This document shows positions 33,029 through 41,821 of a stretch of 64,000 bases of DNA, in pieces. The position numbers and the translations under genes are program-made. This DNA comes from ATX-6F1 sp943369485. GTDB lineage: Bacteria > Cyanobacteriota > Cyanobacteriia > PCC-6307 > Cyanobiaceae. The DNA lies in the NCBI GenBank assembly GCA_943369485.1, contig CALRNH020000010.1, positions 62,001-126,000 on the forward strand, in the 5' to 3' direction. The notes beneath the pieces were generated by a model. The model was not told where the DNA came from and did no database searches. It saw nothing but the letters and a program-made list of their open reading frames with translations. Every line of letters begins with the position of its first letter. Position 1 is the stretch's first letter.

Positions 33029-33832
33029 ATGACACGCTCCCTGGCCCAGATGGCCTGGCCCGAGGTGCAGGCGGCCGCCGCCCGCCCCGGCAGCACCGTG
33101 CTCTGGCCCTTCGGCGCCTTCGAGCAGCACGGGCCCCACTTGCCCCTGGGCACCGACGGGCTGTTCGCCGAGCGGATCGCGGGCGCTGTGCTCGAGCGCC
33201 TGGACCCCCATCTGCCGATCTGGCAGCTGCCCCTGAGTCCATTCGGGTTCTCGCCCGAGCACCGGGACTTCCCTGGCACCGTGAGCCTGGGGGCGGAGCT
33301 GATGATTCAACTGGTGGTGGAGGTGGGAGCGGATCTGGCGCGCACGGGGTTCGAGCGCGTGGTGCTGTTCAACGGCCATGGCGGTCAGATCGGCCTCCTG
33401 CAGGCGGCGGCCCGCCAACTGCGGGCTGAACATCCCGAGCTGGCCGTGCTGCCCTGCTTCCTCTGGAGCGGCCCGGCGGGGATCAGCGCCCAGCTGCCGG
33501 AACCGGAGCGCAGCGAGGGTCTGCATGCGGGCCTGGCGGAAACCAGCCTGATGCTGCATCTGGCCCCGGAACTGGTGGGGCCGGAGCGTCCCAGGGATGG
33601 CCAGCTGAGCATCGCGCCCCCAACGGGCTGGAGCCTGGAGGGGGCGGTGCCCGATGCCTGGCTCACGGGTGACCTCTCAAGTTGCGGAGTGGTGGGCGAT
33701 GCCGCCAACGCCTCGGATCAGCTCGGGGGCACCCTCAACCGGGCCCTTGTCGACGGCTGGAGCGAGCTGCTGACCAATCTGTTGACCAGCGACTGGCCGC
33801 CACGGCCAGGCAGGGGACCGGAACCAGGCTGA
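33029..33832 (+). CDS. Creatininase-family amidohydrolase
   Basis: A 267-residue metal-dependent amidase. Metal-binding motifs are FGAFEQHGPHLPLGTDG (Glu/His/Asp, residues ~28-44), EHRDFPGTVSLG, VLFNGHGGQIGLL and HAGLAETSLML (Glu). These define the creatininase/MftE/FAPy-hydrolase family; homologues act on creatinine, formamidopyrimidines or peptide precursors. Cyanobacteria do not use creatinine, and no peptide precursor gene was seen nearby, so the substrate is unknown. It diverges from rps1b by 46 bp and ends about 80 bp before ado. Confidence 0.82.
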   Translation: MTRSLAQMAWPEVQAAAARPGSTVLWPFGAFEQHGPHLPLGTDGLFAERIAGAVLERLDPHLPIWQLPLSPFGFSPEHRDFPGTVSLGAELMIQLVVEVGADLARTGFERVVLFNGHGGQIGLLQAAARQLRAEHPELAVLPCFLWSGPAGISAQLPEPERSEGLHAGLAETSLMLHLAPELVGPERPRDGQLSIAPPTGWSLEGAVPDAWLTGDLSSCGVVGDAANASDQLGGTLNRALVDGWSELLTNLLTSDWPPRPGRGPEPG

Positions 33833-33912
33833 GGGGTTGTGTCATGGCCTTGAAAGCGCCCATAGCCGTTGCCTTACGGCCATGGCTACAGTCAAAGCTT
33901 CTTCAACAGTGA

Positions 33913-34662
33913 ATGGACGCCATGCCGACCCTCGAATCCGATGCGGCTCGCTCCATCCCTTCCCTGGACGTTTCTGGCGGGGTTGGCGGCACCGAGCTGC
34001 CCGATTTCAGCAGCGCCACCTACAAGGACGCCTACAGCCGCATCAATGCGATCGTGATCGAAGGTGAGCAGGAAGCCCACGACAATTACATCTCCCTGGG
34101 CACCTTGATTCCTGATCAGGTGGAGGAGCTGGGCCGGCTGGCCCGCATGGAGCTCAAGCACATGAAGGGCTTCACCGCCTGCGCCAAGAACCTTGAGGTG
34201 GTAGCGGACATGGACTTCGCCAAGGAATTCTTCTCTCCGCTCCACGGCAACTTCCAAGTCGCCCTTGCTGAAGGCAAGGTGGTCACCTGCCTGCTGATCC
34301 AGGCCCTGCTGATCGAAGCTTTCGCGATCGCGGCCTATCACATCTACATTCCTGTCGCTGATCCCTTCGCCCGCAAGATCACCGAAGGGGTCGTCCAAGA
34401 CGAGTACACCCATCTCAACTACGGCCAGGAGTGGCTCAAGGCCAACTTCGAAGCGAGCCGCGAGGAGCTCGAGCAAGCCAACCGGGCCAACCTGCCCCTC
34501 GTGCGCTTGATGCTCGATCGAGTGGCCGCCGACGCGTCGGTGCTGCAGATGGACAAGGAAGATCTGATCGAGGATTTCCTGATCGCCTACCAGGAAGCCC
34601 TCACCCACATCGGCTTCAGCACCCGGGAAATTGCCCGGATGGCTGCGGCGGCCCTGGTCTGA
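33913..34662 (+). CDS. ado: Aldehyde deformylating oxygenase (alkane synthase)
   Basis: Non-haem di-iron enzyme that turns fatty aldehydes into alkanes and formate, completing cyanobacterial hydrocarbon synthesis. The 249-residue chain carries the ferritin-like iron ligands in VIEGEQEAHDNYISLG, LARMELKHMKGFTAC, LIEAFAIAAYHIYIP and VVQDEYTHLNYGQEW. The N-terminal ~30 residues are Ala/Gly-rich and variable. ATGs at 33913 and 33922 are both possible. The acyl-ACP reductase gene follows after 92 bp, the conserved cyanobacterial order. Confidence 0.96.
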   Translation: MDAMPTLESDAARSIPSLDVSGGVGGTELPDFSSATYKDAYSRINAIVIEGEQEAHDNYISLGTLIPDQVEELGRLARMELKHMKGFTACAKNLEVVADMDFAKEFFSPLHGNFQVALAEGKVVTCLLIQALLIEAFAIAAYHIYIPVADPFARKITEGVVQDEYTHLNYGQEWLKANFEASREELEQANRANLPLVRLMLDRVAADASVLQMDKEDLIEDFLIAYQEALTHIGFSTREIARMAAAALV

Positions 34663-34754
34663 GCCTCCACGTCAACCGGCTCTTGCACAAATGGGGGCCG
34701 GTAACGTCGCGTGCTCCACTGGATCCAGGTTCAGATTCCGCCCATCCGCCGCGC

Positions 34755-35801
34755 ATGTTTGGTCTGATCGGTCACTCCAGCAGTTTCGAGGAAGCTCGCC
34801 AGAAGGCCCGCGCCCTCGGCTACGACGACTACGCCGACGGCGATCTGGACATGTGGTGCAGCGCCCCACCCCAGCTGCTGGAAACGGTCCAGGTCACCAG
34901 CGCCACGGGCACCACGATCAAGGGGGCCTACATCGACTCCTGCTTCGTGCCGGAGATGCTCAGCCGCTTCAAAACGGCCCGCCGCAAGGTGCTCAATGCC
35001 ATGGAACTGGCCCAGAAGAGCGGCATCGACATCACCGCCCTGGGGGGCTTCACCTCGATCATCTTCGAGAATTTCAAGCTGCTGCAGTTCCAGCAGATCC
35101 GCTCCACCACCCTTCAGTGGGAGCGCTTCACCACCGGAAACACCCACACCGCCTGGGTGATCTGCCGTCAGGTGGAAAGCAACGCACCCTTGGTGGGCAT
35201 CGATCTGAACCGGGCCAAGGTGGCGGTGGTGGGCGCCACCGGCGACATCGGCAGCGCCGTCTGCCGCTGGCTGCATCACCGCACAGGCGTGGCTGAGCTG
35301 CTGCTGGTGGCCCGCCAGGCCCAGCCCCTGCTCGACCTGGCGGAGGAACTGGTGGGTGCCCGCATTCTTGAACTGGAGGCAGCCCTGGCCGAAGCGGATG
35401 TGGTCGTATGGGTGGCGAGCCTTCCCCAGACCCTGGAGATCGACGCCGCTCGGCTGCCCAAGCCCTGCCTGATGATCGACGGCGGCTATCCCAAGAACCT
35501 CGACACCAAGGTGGCCGGCAATGGCGTGCACGTGCTGAAGGGCGGCATCGTCGAGTTCTGGCAGGACATCGGCTGGAAGATGATGGATGTCGCCGAGATG
35601 GATCAACCCCAACGCCAGTTGTTCGCCTGCTTTGCCGAGGCGATGCTGCTCGATTTCGAGGGCCTTCACACCAACTTCAGTTGGGGGCGCAACAACATCA
35701 CCCTGGCCAACATGGAGAAGATCGGTGAGGCCTCCGTGCGCCACGGCTTCCAGGCCCTGGGCCTGACCCCCTCCCAGCTCGGGGCCCTGGCGAGCGTTTG
35801 A
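34755..35801 (+). CDS. aar: Long-chain acyl-ACP reductase
   Basis: Reduces fatty acyl-ACP to fatty aldehyde with NADPH, supplying the deformylating oxygenase upstream. The 348-residue protein starts MFGLIGHSSSFEEARQKAR. The catalytic Cys thioester region is KGAYIDSCFVPEML, and KVAVVGATGDIGSAVCRWL (residues ~156-174) is the NADPH Rossmann motif. Late motifs include DGGYPKNLDTKV and EGLHTNFSWGRNNIT. ATG 34755 was chosen because homologues begin there; the longer open frame upstream runs into ado. Confidence 0.96.
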   Translation: MFGLIGHSSSFEEARQKARALGYDDYADGDLDMWCSAPPQLLETVQVTSATGTTIKGAYIDSCFVPEMLSRFKTARRKVLNAMELAQKSGIDITALGGFTSIIFENFKLLQFQQIRSTTLQWERFTTGNTHTAWVICRQVESNAPLVGIDLNRAKVAVVGATGDIGSAVCRWLHHRTGVAELLLVARQAQPLLDLAEELVGARILELEAALAEADVVVWVASLPQTLEIDAARLPKPCLMIDGGYPKNLDTKVAGNGVHVLKGGIVEFWQDIGWKMMDVAEMDQPQRQLFACFAEAMLLDFEGLHTNFSWGRNNITLANMEKIGEASVRHGFQALGLTPSQLGALASV

Positions 35802-35851
35802 GAAGGCCCTTCTGCTCACTCCCGATCGCGCCGTTCATCCACCCGTAACCC

Positions 35852-36949
35852 ATGGCCCGCCGCCCTCTGCTGGACTTCGAAAAACCCCTGGTGGAACTCG
35901 AGGAGCAGATCGAGCAGATCCGACAACTGGCGAAGGATTCAGAGGTGGATGTCAGCCAGCAGCTGCTGCAGCTGGAAACCCTGGCGGCCCGCCGGCGCGA
36001 GGACATCTTCAGTGCGCTCACCCCAGCCCAGAAGATCCAGGTGGCCCGCCACCCCCAGAGGCCCAGCACCCTCGACTACATCCAGCTGATCACCGATGAG
36101 TGGTACGAACTCCACGGCGACCGCCGCGGCTCGGATGATCAGGCCCTGATCGGCGGTGTGGGGCGCCTGGGCGACCAGTCGGTGGTGCTGATCGGCCACC
36201 AGAAGGGTCGCGACACCAAGGAAAACATGGCCCGCAACTTCGGCATGGCCTCCCCAGGGGGATACCGCAAGGCCCTGAGGCTGATGGAACACGCCGACCG
36301 CTTCCGGCTGCCGATCCTCAGCTTCATCGACACCCCGGGGGCCTACGCCGGGGTGCTGGCGGAAGAACAGGGGCAGGGGGAGGCGATCGCCGTGAACCTG
36401 CGCGAGATGTTCCGCCTGCGGGTGCCGATCATCGCCACGGTGATCGGCGAAGGGGGCTCCGGAGGTGCCCTGGGGATCGGCGTCGCCGACCGGTTGCTGA
36501 TGTTCGAGCACAGCGTCTACATGGTCGCCAGCCCGGAAGCCTGCGCCTCGATCCTCTGGCGCGATGCCGCCAAGGCTCCGGTGGCGGCCGCCGCCCTCAA
36601 GATCACCGCTTCCGATCTGCTCCGGCTTGGCGTCATCGATGATGTGATCCGCGAACCTTCAGGCGGGAACCATTGGGCCCCACTGGAGGCTGCCGCCGCC
36701 CTGCGAGAGGCCCTGTTGCGGCACCTTGGAGCGCTCAAGGAACTCAGCGAGAGCAGTCTTCTAAAGGAGCGTTACGCCAAATTCCGGCGCATGGGCCAGT
36801 TCCAGGAGTCGGCGGTCACGGCTCTTGGTGAATTGACGCTGGCCGAGTCGGCCAGAGCAGAACCTGGCTGGGTGGAGGACAACCCGTCGGGAGTCTCCAG
36901 CAGCGATGCATCCGATTTCGGGGCCACGGATTCCCCTGCCAATTCCTAA
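35852..36949 (+). CDS. accA: Acetyl-CoA carboxylase carboxyltransferase subunit alpha
   Basis: Alpha subunit of the carboxyltransferase that makes malonyl-CoA for fatty acid synthesis. MARRPLLDFEKPLVELEEQI starts the protein; YIQLITDEWYELHGDRRGSD, RNFGMASPGGYRKALRLMEH, TPGAYAGVLAEEQGQGEAI and VIGEGGSGGALGIGVADRLL are the crotonase-fold motifs. The 365 residues exceed the typical ~325 by an acidic, Ser-rich tail (SGVSSSDASDF). It follows ado-aar, an order conserved across cyanobacteria that links alkane output to fatty acid supply. Confidence 0.95.
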   Translation: MARRPLLDFEKPLVELEEQIEQIRQLAKDSEVDVSQQLLQLETLAARRREDIFSALTPAQKIQVARHPQRPSTLDYIQLITDEWYELHGDRRGSDDQALIGGVGRLGDQSVVLIGHQKGRDTKENMARNFGMASPGGYRKALRLMEHADRFRLPILSFIDTPGAYAGVLAEEQGQGEAIAVNLREMFRLRVPIIATVIGEGGSGGALGIGVADRLLMFEHSVYMVASPEACASILWRDAAKAPVAAAALKITASDLLRLGVIDDVIREPSGGNHWAPLEAAAALREALLRHLGALKELSESSLLKERYAKFRRMGQFQESAVTALGELTLAESARAEPGWVEDNPSGVSSSDASDFGATDSPANS

Positions 36950-36974
36950 AGTTCACCTTGAACCGCAATCGCCT

Positions 36975-37685
36975 TTGGCCGCCGTTCTGATCACAGGGGC
37001 TTCACGGGGAATCGGAGCGGCGGCTGCCCGACGGTTCGCCCAGGCCGGCCATGATCTCCTGTTACTGGCTCGCACCGCTTCCGACCTGGAGGCGCTGGCA
37101 ACGAGCCTGGCTCCGCTGGACCGGCGGGTGGAAACCATCACGGTGGATCTCAGTGATCCAGTAGCGGTCGTCCCCGCCCTCGACGATCTCCTCGGGCGGG
37201 GGCTGCTCCCGTCGGTGGTGATCAACAACGCCGGCGGGGCTTATACCGGAGAGCTGGCGACCATGGAGTTGCACCACTGGCAGTGGCTCTTTCAACTCAA
37301 CCTCACCAGTGTGTTCCAGGTCACCCAGGTGGTGCTTCCCCACTTGCGCTCGGCCGGAGGCGGGCTGATCATTAACGTGAACAGCCACGCTTCCCGCAAG
37401 GCGTTCCCCGAATGGGGCGCCTACTGCGCCAGCAAAGCCGCCCTTGAATCGTTCAGCCGTTGCCTGGCCGAGGAAGAGCGGAGCCACGGCATCCGGGTGA
37501 GCACCCTCACCCTGGGGGCGGTCGACACGCCTCTTTGGGGGACGGAAACCGTCCACGCCGACTTCGATCGCCGTGCCATGCTTTCTCCAGATCAAGCGGC
37601 GGAAGCCCTGTTGTTTCTGGCCCAACAGCCTCAATCTCAGGTGGTGGATGACATCACCCTCATGCCCGCCACAGGAACATTTTGA
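36975..37685 (+). CDS. Short-chain dehydrogenase/reductase
   Basis: An SDR oxidoreductase of about 236 residues. LITGASRGIGAAAARRFAQ binds the dinucleotide, VVINNAGGAYTGELATME is the NNAG motif, and Ser in NVNSHASRKA with Tyr-Lys in AYCASKAALE are the catalytic residues. Position after accA in the alkane/fatty-acid block is conserved in cyanobacteria; the substrate is not established. The start is unclear: TTG 36975 gives a normal SDR N-terminus, whereas ATG 36906 adds 23 Pro-rich residues and overlaps accA by 44 bp. Confidence 0.85.
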   Translation: MAAVLITGASRGIGAAAARRFAQAGHDLLLLARTASDLEALATSLAPLDRRVETITVDLSDPVAVVPALDDLLGRGLLPSVVINNAGGAYTGELATMELHHWQWLFQLNLTSVFQVTQVVLPHLRSAGGGLIINVNSHASRKAFPEWGAYCASKAALESFSRCLAEEERSHGIRVSTLTLGAVDTPLWGTETVHADFDRRAMLSPDQAAEALLFLAQQPQSQVVDDITLMPATGTF

Positions 37686-37690
37686 TCTCC

Positions 37691-38452
37691 ATGACAACCA
37701 CTCTCCCGTCCAGTAGGGGGCTCAAGACCGCTGCGCCCAAGCTGGTGAACACCCCTGTCGCCGTGCCCGGACCGGTCAGCCTGCGCATCCGTCAGCGGTT
37801 GGAGGAGGCCGGGGCCCCCTTCATGGCCAACGACAACCTCGCCGAGTACCTCCAGGAGGGCGAACTCGACCAGCTGGAGATCGAGGTGGCCGGGAAGGTG
37901 CGTGAACTGCTGCGCAGCCTCGTGATCGACATCGACAACGACCACAACACCGAGGGAACGGCGGAGCGGGTCGCTCGCATGTACCTCCATGAGGTGTTCA
38001 AGGGCCGCTACCAGATGCAACCGAAGATTGCGAGCTTCCCCAACGTCAAACAGCTCGACGAGATCTACACCGTCGGCCCCATCAGCGTGCGCTCCGCCTG
38101 CTCGCACCATCTGGTGCCGATCCTCGGCAACTGCTGGATCGGGATCAAGCCCGGTGAACGGGTGATCGGTCTGTCGAAATTCGCCCGGGTGGCCGATTGG
38201 GTGTTCTCCCGACCCCACATTCAGGAGGAGGCGGTGATGATCCTGGCTGACGAGATCGAGCGCCTCTGCGAGCCCCAGGGTCTGGCGATCCTGGTGAAGG
38301 CGCAGCATTACTGCATGAAGTGGCGCGGGGTGAAGGAACCCCAGACCAGCATGGTCAATTCGGTGGTGCGCGGCGACTTCCGCCACGATCCCAGCCTCAA
38401 GCAGGAGTTCTTTGAACTGGTGCGCCAGCAGCAGGCTCTGCTGACCACCTGA
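37691..38452 (+). CDS. folE: GTP cyclohydrolase I
   Basis: Converts GTP to dihydroneopterin triphosphate for folate or pterin synthesis. The 253-residue product has the FolE core: NTEGTAERVARMYLHEVFKG, zinc-site SACSHHLVPILGNCWIGI, VIGLSKFARVADWVFSRPH and AQHYCMKWRGVKEPQTSM. Spacing and motifs agree with zinc-binding FolE. The ATG at 37691 sits 5 nt after the SDR stop; a TTG 9 nt earlier is an alternative. A 60-residue variable N-terminus precedes the fold. Confidence 0.94.
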   Translation: MTTTLPSSRGLKTAAPKLVNTPVAVPGPVSLRIRQRLEEAGAPFMANDNLAEYLQEGELDQLEIEVAGKVRELLRSLVIDIDNDHNTEGTAERVARMYLHEVFKGRYQMQPKIASFPNVKQLDEIYTVGPISVRSACSHHLVPILGNCWIGIKPGERVIGLSKFARVADWVFSRPHIQEEAVMILADEIERLCEPQGLAILVKAQHYCMKWRGVKEPQTSMVNSVVRGDFRHDPSLKQEFFELVRQQQALLTT

Positions 38453-38491
38453 GGCCCACAGCCTTAATGGCTACGGCGCTCCACGATCGCC

Positions 38492-39010
38492 TCAGTTGGC
38501 CTTCAGCACCGGACCGACCGGGGCAGAGGCCACCCGCTTGACACTGCCGCTCTGGGGCACAACGACCACCACCACCAGCTGACGGCCCACATCGGCTGGA
38601 CCAGGTAGGTAGGTCACCCCATCCGCCCCTGGGATCAGGCTCCAGCGGAGCTCCCCTGGAGCGCGGCGGTACCAGTGGTAAGCCCTGGCGGGCAGACCAG
38701 CCAGGGAGGAGGCCCGCAGGCTCGCCCAGATCAGATTTCCCTCGACAGCCTGACCGGCCAGGACCACTCCAGCGAGCCCGGTCACAGTCTGCTCGATTGC
38801 CCCTTCCAGCTTCTGATCCGCGCCGATCTGCTGGCGCAGCACGCCGATCTGCTGCTGGGGATCCCCTGTCAGCCCGGGCACGCACTGCAAGCTGCCCTCC
38901 ACCAGCTGACAACCGGGAAGCATGTCCTGGGCCCTGGCCGGCCAACCTGCGCAGGCCAACAGAGCCAGGCCCGGGAGGGCCAACAGGGTCAAAGGGTGAA
39001 GGCGGCGCAT
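38492..39010 (-). CDS. Exported protein of unknown function
   Basis: A 172-residue protein with a clear signal peptide (MRRLHPLTLLALPGLALLAC, likely cleaved near WPARAQ). The mature part contains two Cys (GCQLVEGSLQCVPG) likely to form a disulphide, then a Gln-rich helix and an Ig-like or fibronectin-like segment (ARAYHWYRRAPGELRWSLIP, TYLPGPADVGRQLVVVVVVP). I do not recognise the family. It begins 10 bp downstream of the trpF stop on the same strand and converges on folE. Confidence 0.7.
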   Translation of the reverse strand: MRRLHPLTLLALPGLALLACAGWPARAQDMLPGCQLVEGSLQCVPGLTGDPQQQIGVLRQQIGADQKLEGAIEQTVTGLAGVVLAGQAVEGNLIWASLRASSLAGLPARAYHWYRRAPGELRWSLIPGADGVTYLPGPADVGRQLVVVVVVPQSGSVKRVASAPVGPVLKAN

Positions 39011-39020
39011 CGATCGAGGA

Positions 39021-39698
39021 TCAACCTCGGCGATCTTCGCCCATCTCGGGCCCTGCCCCTTGCCTGAGGGCGCTCACCAAGGCCTCCACCCTGGCCAGAT
39101 CCTTGTCCCCGGGGGAGCGCTCCACGGCGCTGGAGGCGTCGAAGCCATCGGGCCGCAGCTCGTTCAGCAGCCCGGGGAGCCGCTCCGGCGACACCCCGCC
39201 CGCCAGCCACCAGGGCATGGGAGGGGTAAAAGTACGCAGCCAGGCCAGCGGAATCGCCTGGCCCGTGCCCCCGAGTTGATCGGGCACCCAAGCATCCAGC
39301 ACCAGGGCCTCCACGGCGCCTTCATAGGCCAGGGCCCGATCCAGATCAGCCGCCGAGCGCACCCGCAGGGCCTTCCAGATCGGGCAGCCCAGGCGACCGC
39401 CCAGGTCGGCGCAGAACGCCGGGCTTTCCTCTCCGTGCAGTTGCAGCACCTGGTGGCCGCGGTCGGGACGCAGCTCCTCGAGGATGGTGGAATCAGGATT
39501 CGCCACCACCAGCACGCGCAGCAACGATGGGTTGACGGCTGTCGCGGCCGCAAACAGGGCGGGACGGAGGGCCGCCTCCAGGAAGCGCGGGGTGCCGGCG
39601 ACGCCGATCACACCGATCGCATCGACTCCGAGCCGTGCGACGGCCGCCGCCTGCTCGTTCTGGCGCAGGCCGCAGATCTTGAGTCGAGGCGCCGGCAA
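39021..39698 (-). CDS. trpF: Phosphoribosylanthranilate isomerase
   Basis: Amadori isomerase of tryptophan synthesis. The 225-residue barrel begins with LKICGLRQNEQAAAVARLG containing the catalytic Cys; VLQLHGEESPAFCADLGG and the catalytic Asp region ALVLDAWVPDQLGGTGQ follow, with PWWLAGGVSPERLPGLL and GFDASSAVERSPGDKD closing the phosphate site. TTG start at 39698. It diverges from the site-2 protease gene across about 83 bp. Confidence 0.93.
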   Translation of the reverse strand: MPAPRLKICGLRQNEQAAAVARLGVDAIGVIGVAGTPRFLEAALRPALFAAATAVNPSLLRVLVVANPDSTILEELRPDRGHQVLQLHGEESPAFCADLGGRLGCPIWKALRVRSAADLDRALAYEGAVEALVLDAWVPDQLGGTGQAIPLAWLRTFTPPMPWWLAGGVSPERLPGLLNELRPDGFDASSAVERSPGDKDLARVEALVSALRQGAGPEMGEDRRG

Positions 39699-39781
39699 GG
39701 GAGTTCGGACGGGGCACTGGACCTTTCTAGGATCAGCCCCAGTGGACCCTGGCCAAGCGGGGCATCGCCGAGGCAGATCGC

Positions 39782-41056
39782 GTGGGTGAGGGCTGGCAGC
39801 TGATGACGATCCGGGGGATCCCCCTGCGCATCCACCCCAGCTGGTTCGTGATTCTGGCCCTGGCCACCCTGGGCTTTCAGGAGCGCTACGGCCAGGAACT
39901 GGCCGGGTCCACCAGCGCCGGCAGCCTCTGGGTGCTGGCCTTCCTGACGGCGCTGCTGTTGTTCGTCTCGGTGCTGCTGCACGAGCTGGGCCATTCCCTG
40001 GTGGCCATGGCCCAGGGGGTGAAGGTGCGCAGCATCACCCTGTTCCTGCTGGGGGGGGTGGCCAGCGTCGAGCGGGAATCCACCACGCCCTTGGGAGCTT
40101 TCCTGGTGGCAGTGGCCGGACCCGTGGTCAGCCTGCTGCTGGCGGCTGGGCTGATCAGCTCCACCCATGTGCTGGCCCATGTTTCGCCCCTGCTGGGCGC
40201 CATGGCCGCTGAACTGGGGGCCCTGAATCTGGTGCTCGGGCTGTTCAACCTGCTGCCCGGCCTGCCTCTCGATGGCGGTCTGATCGTCAAGGCGCTGGTC
40301 TGGCAGGCCACCGGCAGCCAGCGCAAGGGCGTGAAGGTGGCTGTCGGCTGCGGACGTTTCCTTTCCCTTCTGGCCGTTGGGATCGGCACGGTGCTGGTGC
40401 TGCGGGGAGGCGGCATCAGCGGTTTCTGGCTGATCCTGCTGGGTTGGTTCGGCCTCGGTGCCGCCCGCAATCAGGTTCAGGTGCTGGCGCTGCAGAAGGC
40501 CCTGAGAGATCTGAAGGTTCGGGACGCGGCCAAGCGCCGCTTCCGGGTGATGGAATCCAATACCAGCCTGCGGGAGCTCAGCCGCGTGCGCATGGCCGAC
40601 GATGACGGCAACGGCGACTGGATGCTGGTCTGTGATCGGGGCCGCTGGCAGGGGGTGATCGACGACGAACCGCTCAAGGCCCTGCCGGTGCAGCGCTGGG
40701 ATCGGGAGCGCCTGGGCGACCATCTGCAGCCGCTCAGCAGCCTCTCCAGCATCCGTGAGGATGCGCCCCTGTGGGAGGCCGCCCTGCAGCTGGATGAACC
40801 TGACCTGCGACGGCTGCTGGTGCTCAGTGCCGCTGGGCTCCCAAGCGGCACCCTGGAGCGCTCAGACCTCTCTGAAGCGGTGCTGGCGCGCATGGGCTTG
40901 ACATTGCCGAAGGGTCTGCTGGAGGCCGCCCAACGCCAGGGGGGCTATCCCCTCGGCCTGGCCCTCGGTCAGGTGGCCCGCTCGATGCTGGCCAGCGGCG
41001 AAACCGTGGCCGAGCCCCCCACTGGGCCTCAGGCCCCAGCGTCGCCCCAGCGGTAG
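39782..41056 (+). CDS. Site-2 protease-type M50 metalloprotease with CBS-like domain
   Basis: A 424-residue integral membrane zinc protease. SVLLHELGHSLVAMAQGV contains the HEXXH zinc site and LLPGLPLDGGLIVKAL the distal NPDG-like Asp. About six membrane helices fill residues ~15-225, then a soluble part with CBS-domain character (~250-380) that may sense nucleotides. Such proteins cleave membrane-bound regulators such as anti-sigma factors; the target is unknown. GTG 39782 or ATG 39803 (MTIRGIPLRIHPSW) could be the start. Its end overlaps the convergent ligase gene by 28 bp. Confidence 0.87.
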   Translation: MGEGWQLMTIRGIPLRIHPSWFVILALATLGFQERYGQELAGSTSAGSLWVLAFLTALLLFVSVLLHELGHSLVAMAQGVKVRSITLFLLGGVASVERESTTPLGAFLVAVAGPVVSLLLAAGLISSTHVLAHVSPLLGAMAAELGALNLVLGLFNLLPGLPLDGGLIVKALVWQATGSQRKGVKVAVGCGRFLSLLAVGIGTVLVLRGGGISGFWLILLGWFGLGAARNQVQVLALQKALRDLKVRDAAKRRFRVMESNTSLRELSRVRMADDDGNGDWMLVCDRGRWQGVIDDEPLKALPVQRWDRERLGDHLQPLSSLSSIREDAPLWEAALQLDEPDLRRLLVLSAAGLPSGTLERSDLSEAVLARMGLTLPKGLLEAAQRQGGYPLGLALGQVARSMLASGETVAEPPTGPQAPASPQR

Positions 41057-41778
41057 CGGTCCCGCCTGGCCTCGATTTTGTCCAGCTCGCTGCCCTCCAG
41101 GGGCCGACAGATCAGCTCTCCGCCCGCCAGGTGAGTGGCCGCCGATCGGAGCAACAACGCTTCCAGCGCCTGATCCGGCAACGGCATCGGGACCAGGACC
41201 GGCGGCGGCTGGCCGAACACCAGCCGCCAGAGCGCCTCGGGCGGATCCAGCAGCAGGCTGCCGTGCTGCAACAGATGGCCCCGTCGCCAGAGCTGGGCAC
41301 TGCCCACACGCTTGGCGCCATTCGCCTGCACCAGGTCGGCGGCCGTGCTGGTGGCAAAGCAGCTGCTGCGCTGACCGCTGGCCGCCGCCGTACCCAGGTG
41401 GAGGGGTTGCCCAAGCTCGCTGAAGGCCTCTCGCAGCCAGGCGCAGGCCTGCTGATAGGCGAGTGGCCGGGAGGCGGGGGGATCGGGCCAGATGAGGGCA
41501 TAGGTGAGGCAGCCGGCATGGAGCACCGCACGTCCGCCCGAGGGGCGCCTCACCAGCTCAATGCCCTGTTCGGTCGGCAGATCCGCCCAGTGGGCCTGCA
41601 GGCTGCGCTGGTGCCAGCCCAACGACAGGGTGGGACGCGACCAGCGGTAGAGCCGCAAAACCGGACCGCCCCGTCCCGCCACCAGTTCATCGAGCAGCCA
41701 GTCGTCAATGGCCATCTGCCAATCACCCGGCAGGGTCAGCGGTGGAATCCATCGCCAGGGCCGAGGGGTAGGGGCCAT
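41029..41778 (-). CDS. Lipoate/biotin-protein ligase family (LplA/LipB-like)
   Basis: A 249-residue member of the biotin/lipoate A/B ligase fold. LVRRPSGGRAVLHAGCLTYA is the substrate-binding RRXXGGG-like motif and NGAKRVGSAQLWRRGHLLQH contains the family Lys. It could attach lipoate or octanoate to E2/GcvH, or act on another acyl carrier; the exact reaction is not established. The ATG at 41778 gives MAPTPRPWRWIPP; a longer frame to 42108 overlaps the divergent transporter and is rejected. Confidence 0.8.
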   Translation of the reverse strand: MAPTPRPWRWIPPLTLPGDWQMAIDDWLLDELVAGRGGPVLRLYRWSRPTLSLGWHQRSLQAHWADLPTEQGIELVRRPSGGRAVLHAGCLTYALIWPDPPASRPLAYQQACAWLREAFSELGQPLHLGTAAASGQRSSCFATSTAADLVQANGAKRVGSAQLWRRGHLLQHGSLLLDPPEALWRLVFGQPPPVLVPMPLPDQALEALLLRSAATHLAGGELICRPLEGSELDKIEARRDRYRWGDAGA

Positions 41779-41821
41779 GGGGGATGCTGGGTCGGCAGAG
41801 GAATCGGGGGGCAGCGGGACC

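Noticed and set aside
33843..33912. TAGCC...GGCTA inverted repeat before ado as a terminator or riboswitch
   Set aside because: Arms are short with a long interior, there is no T-run, and no known riboswitch core is present.
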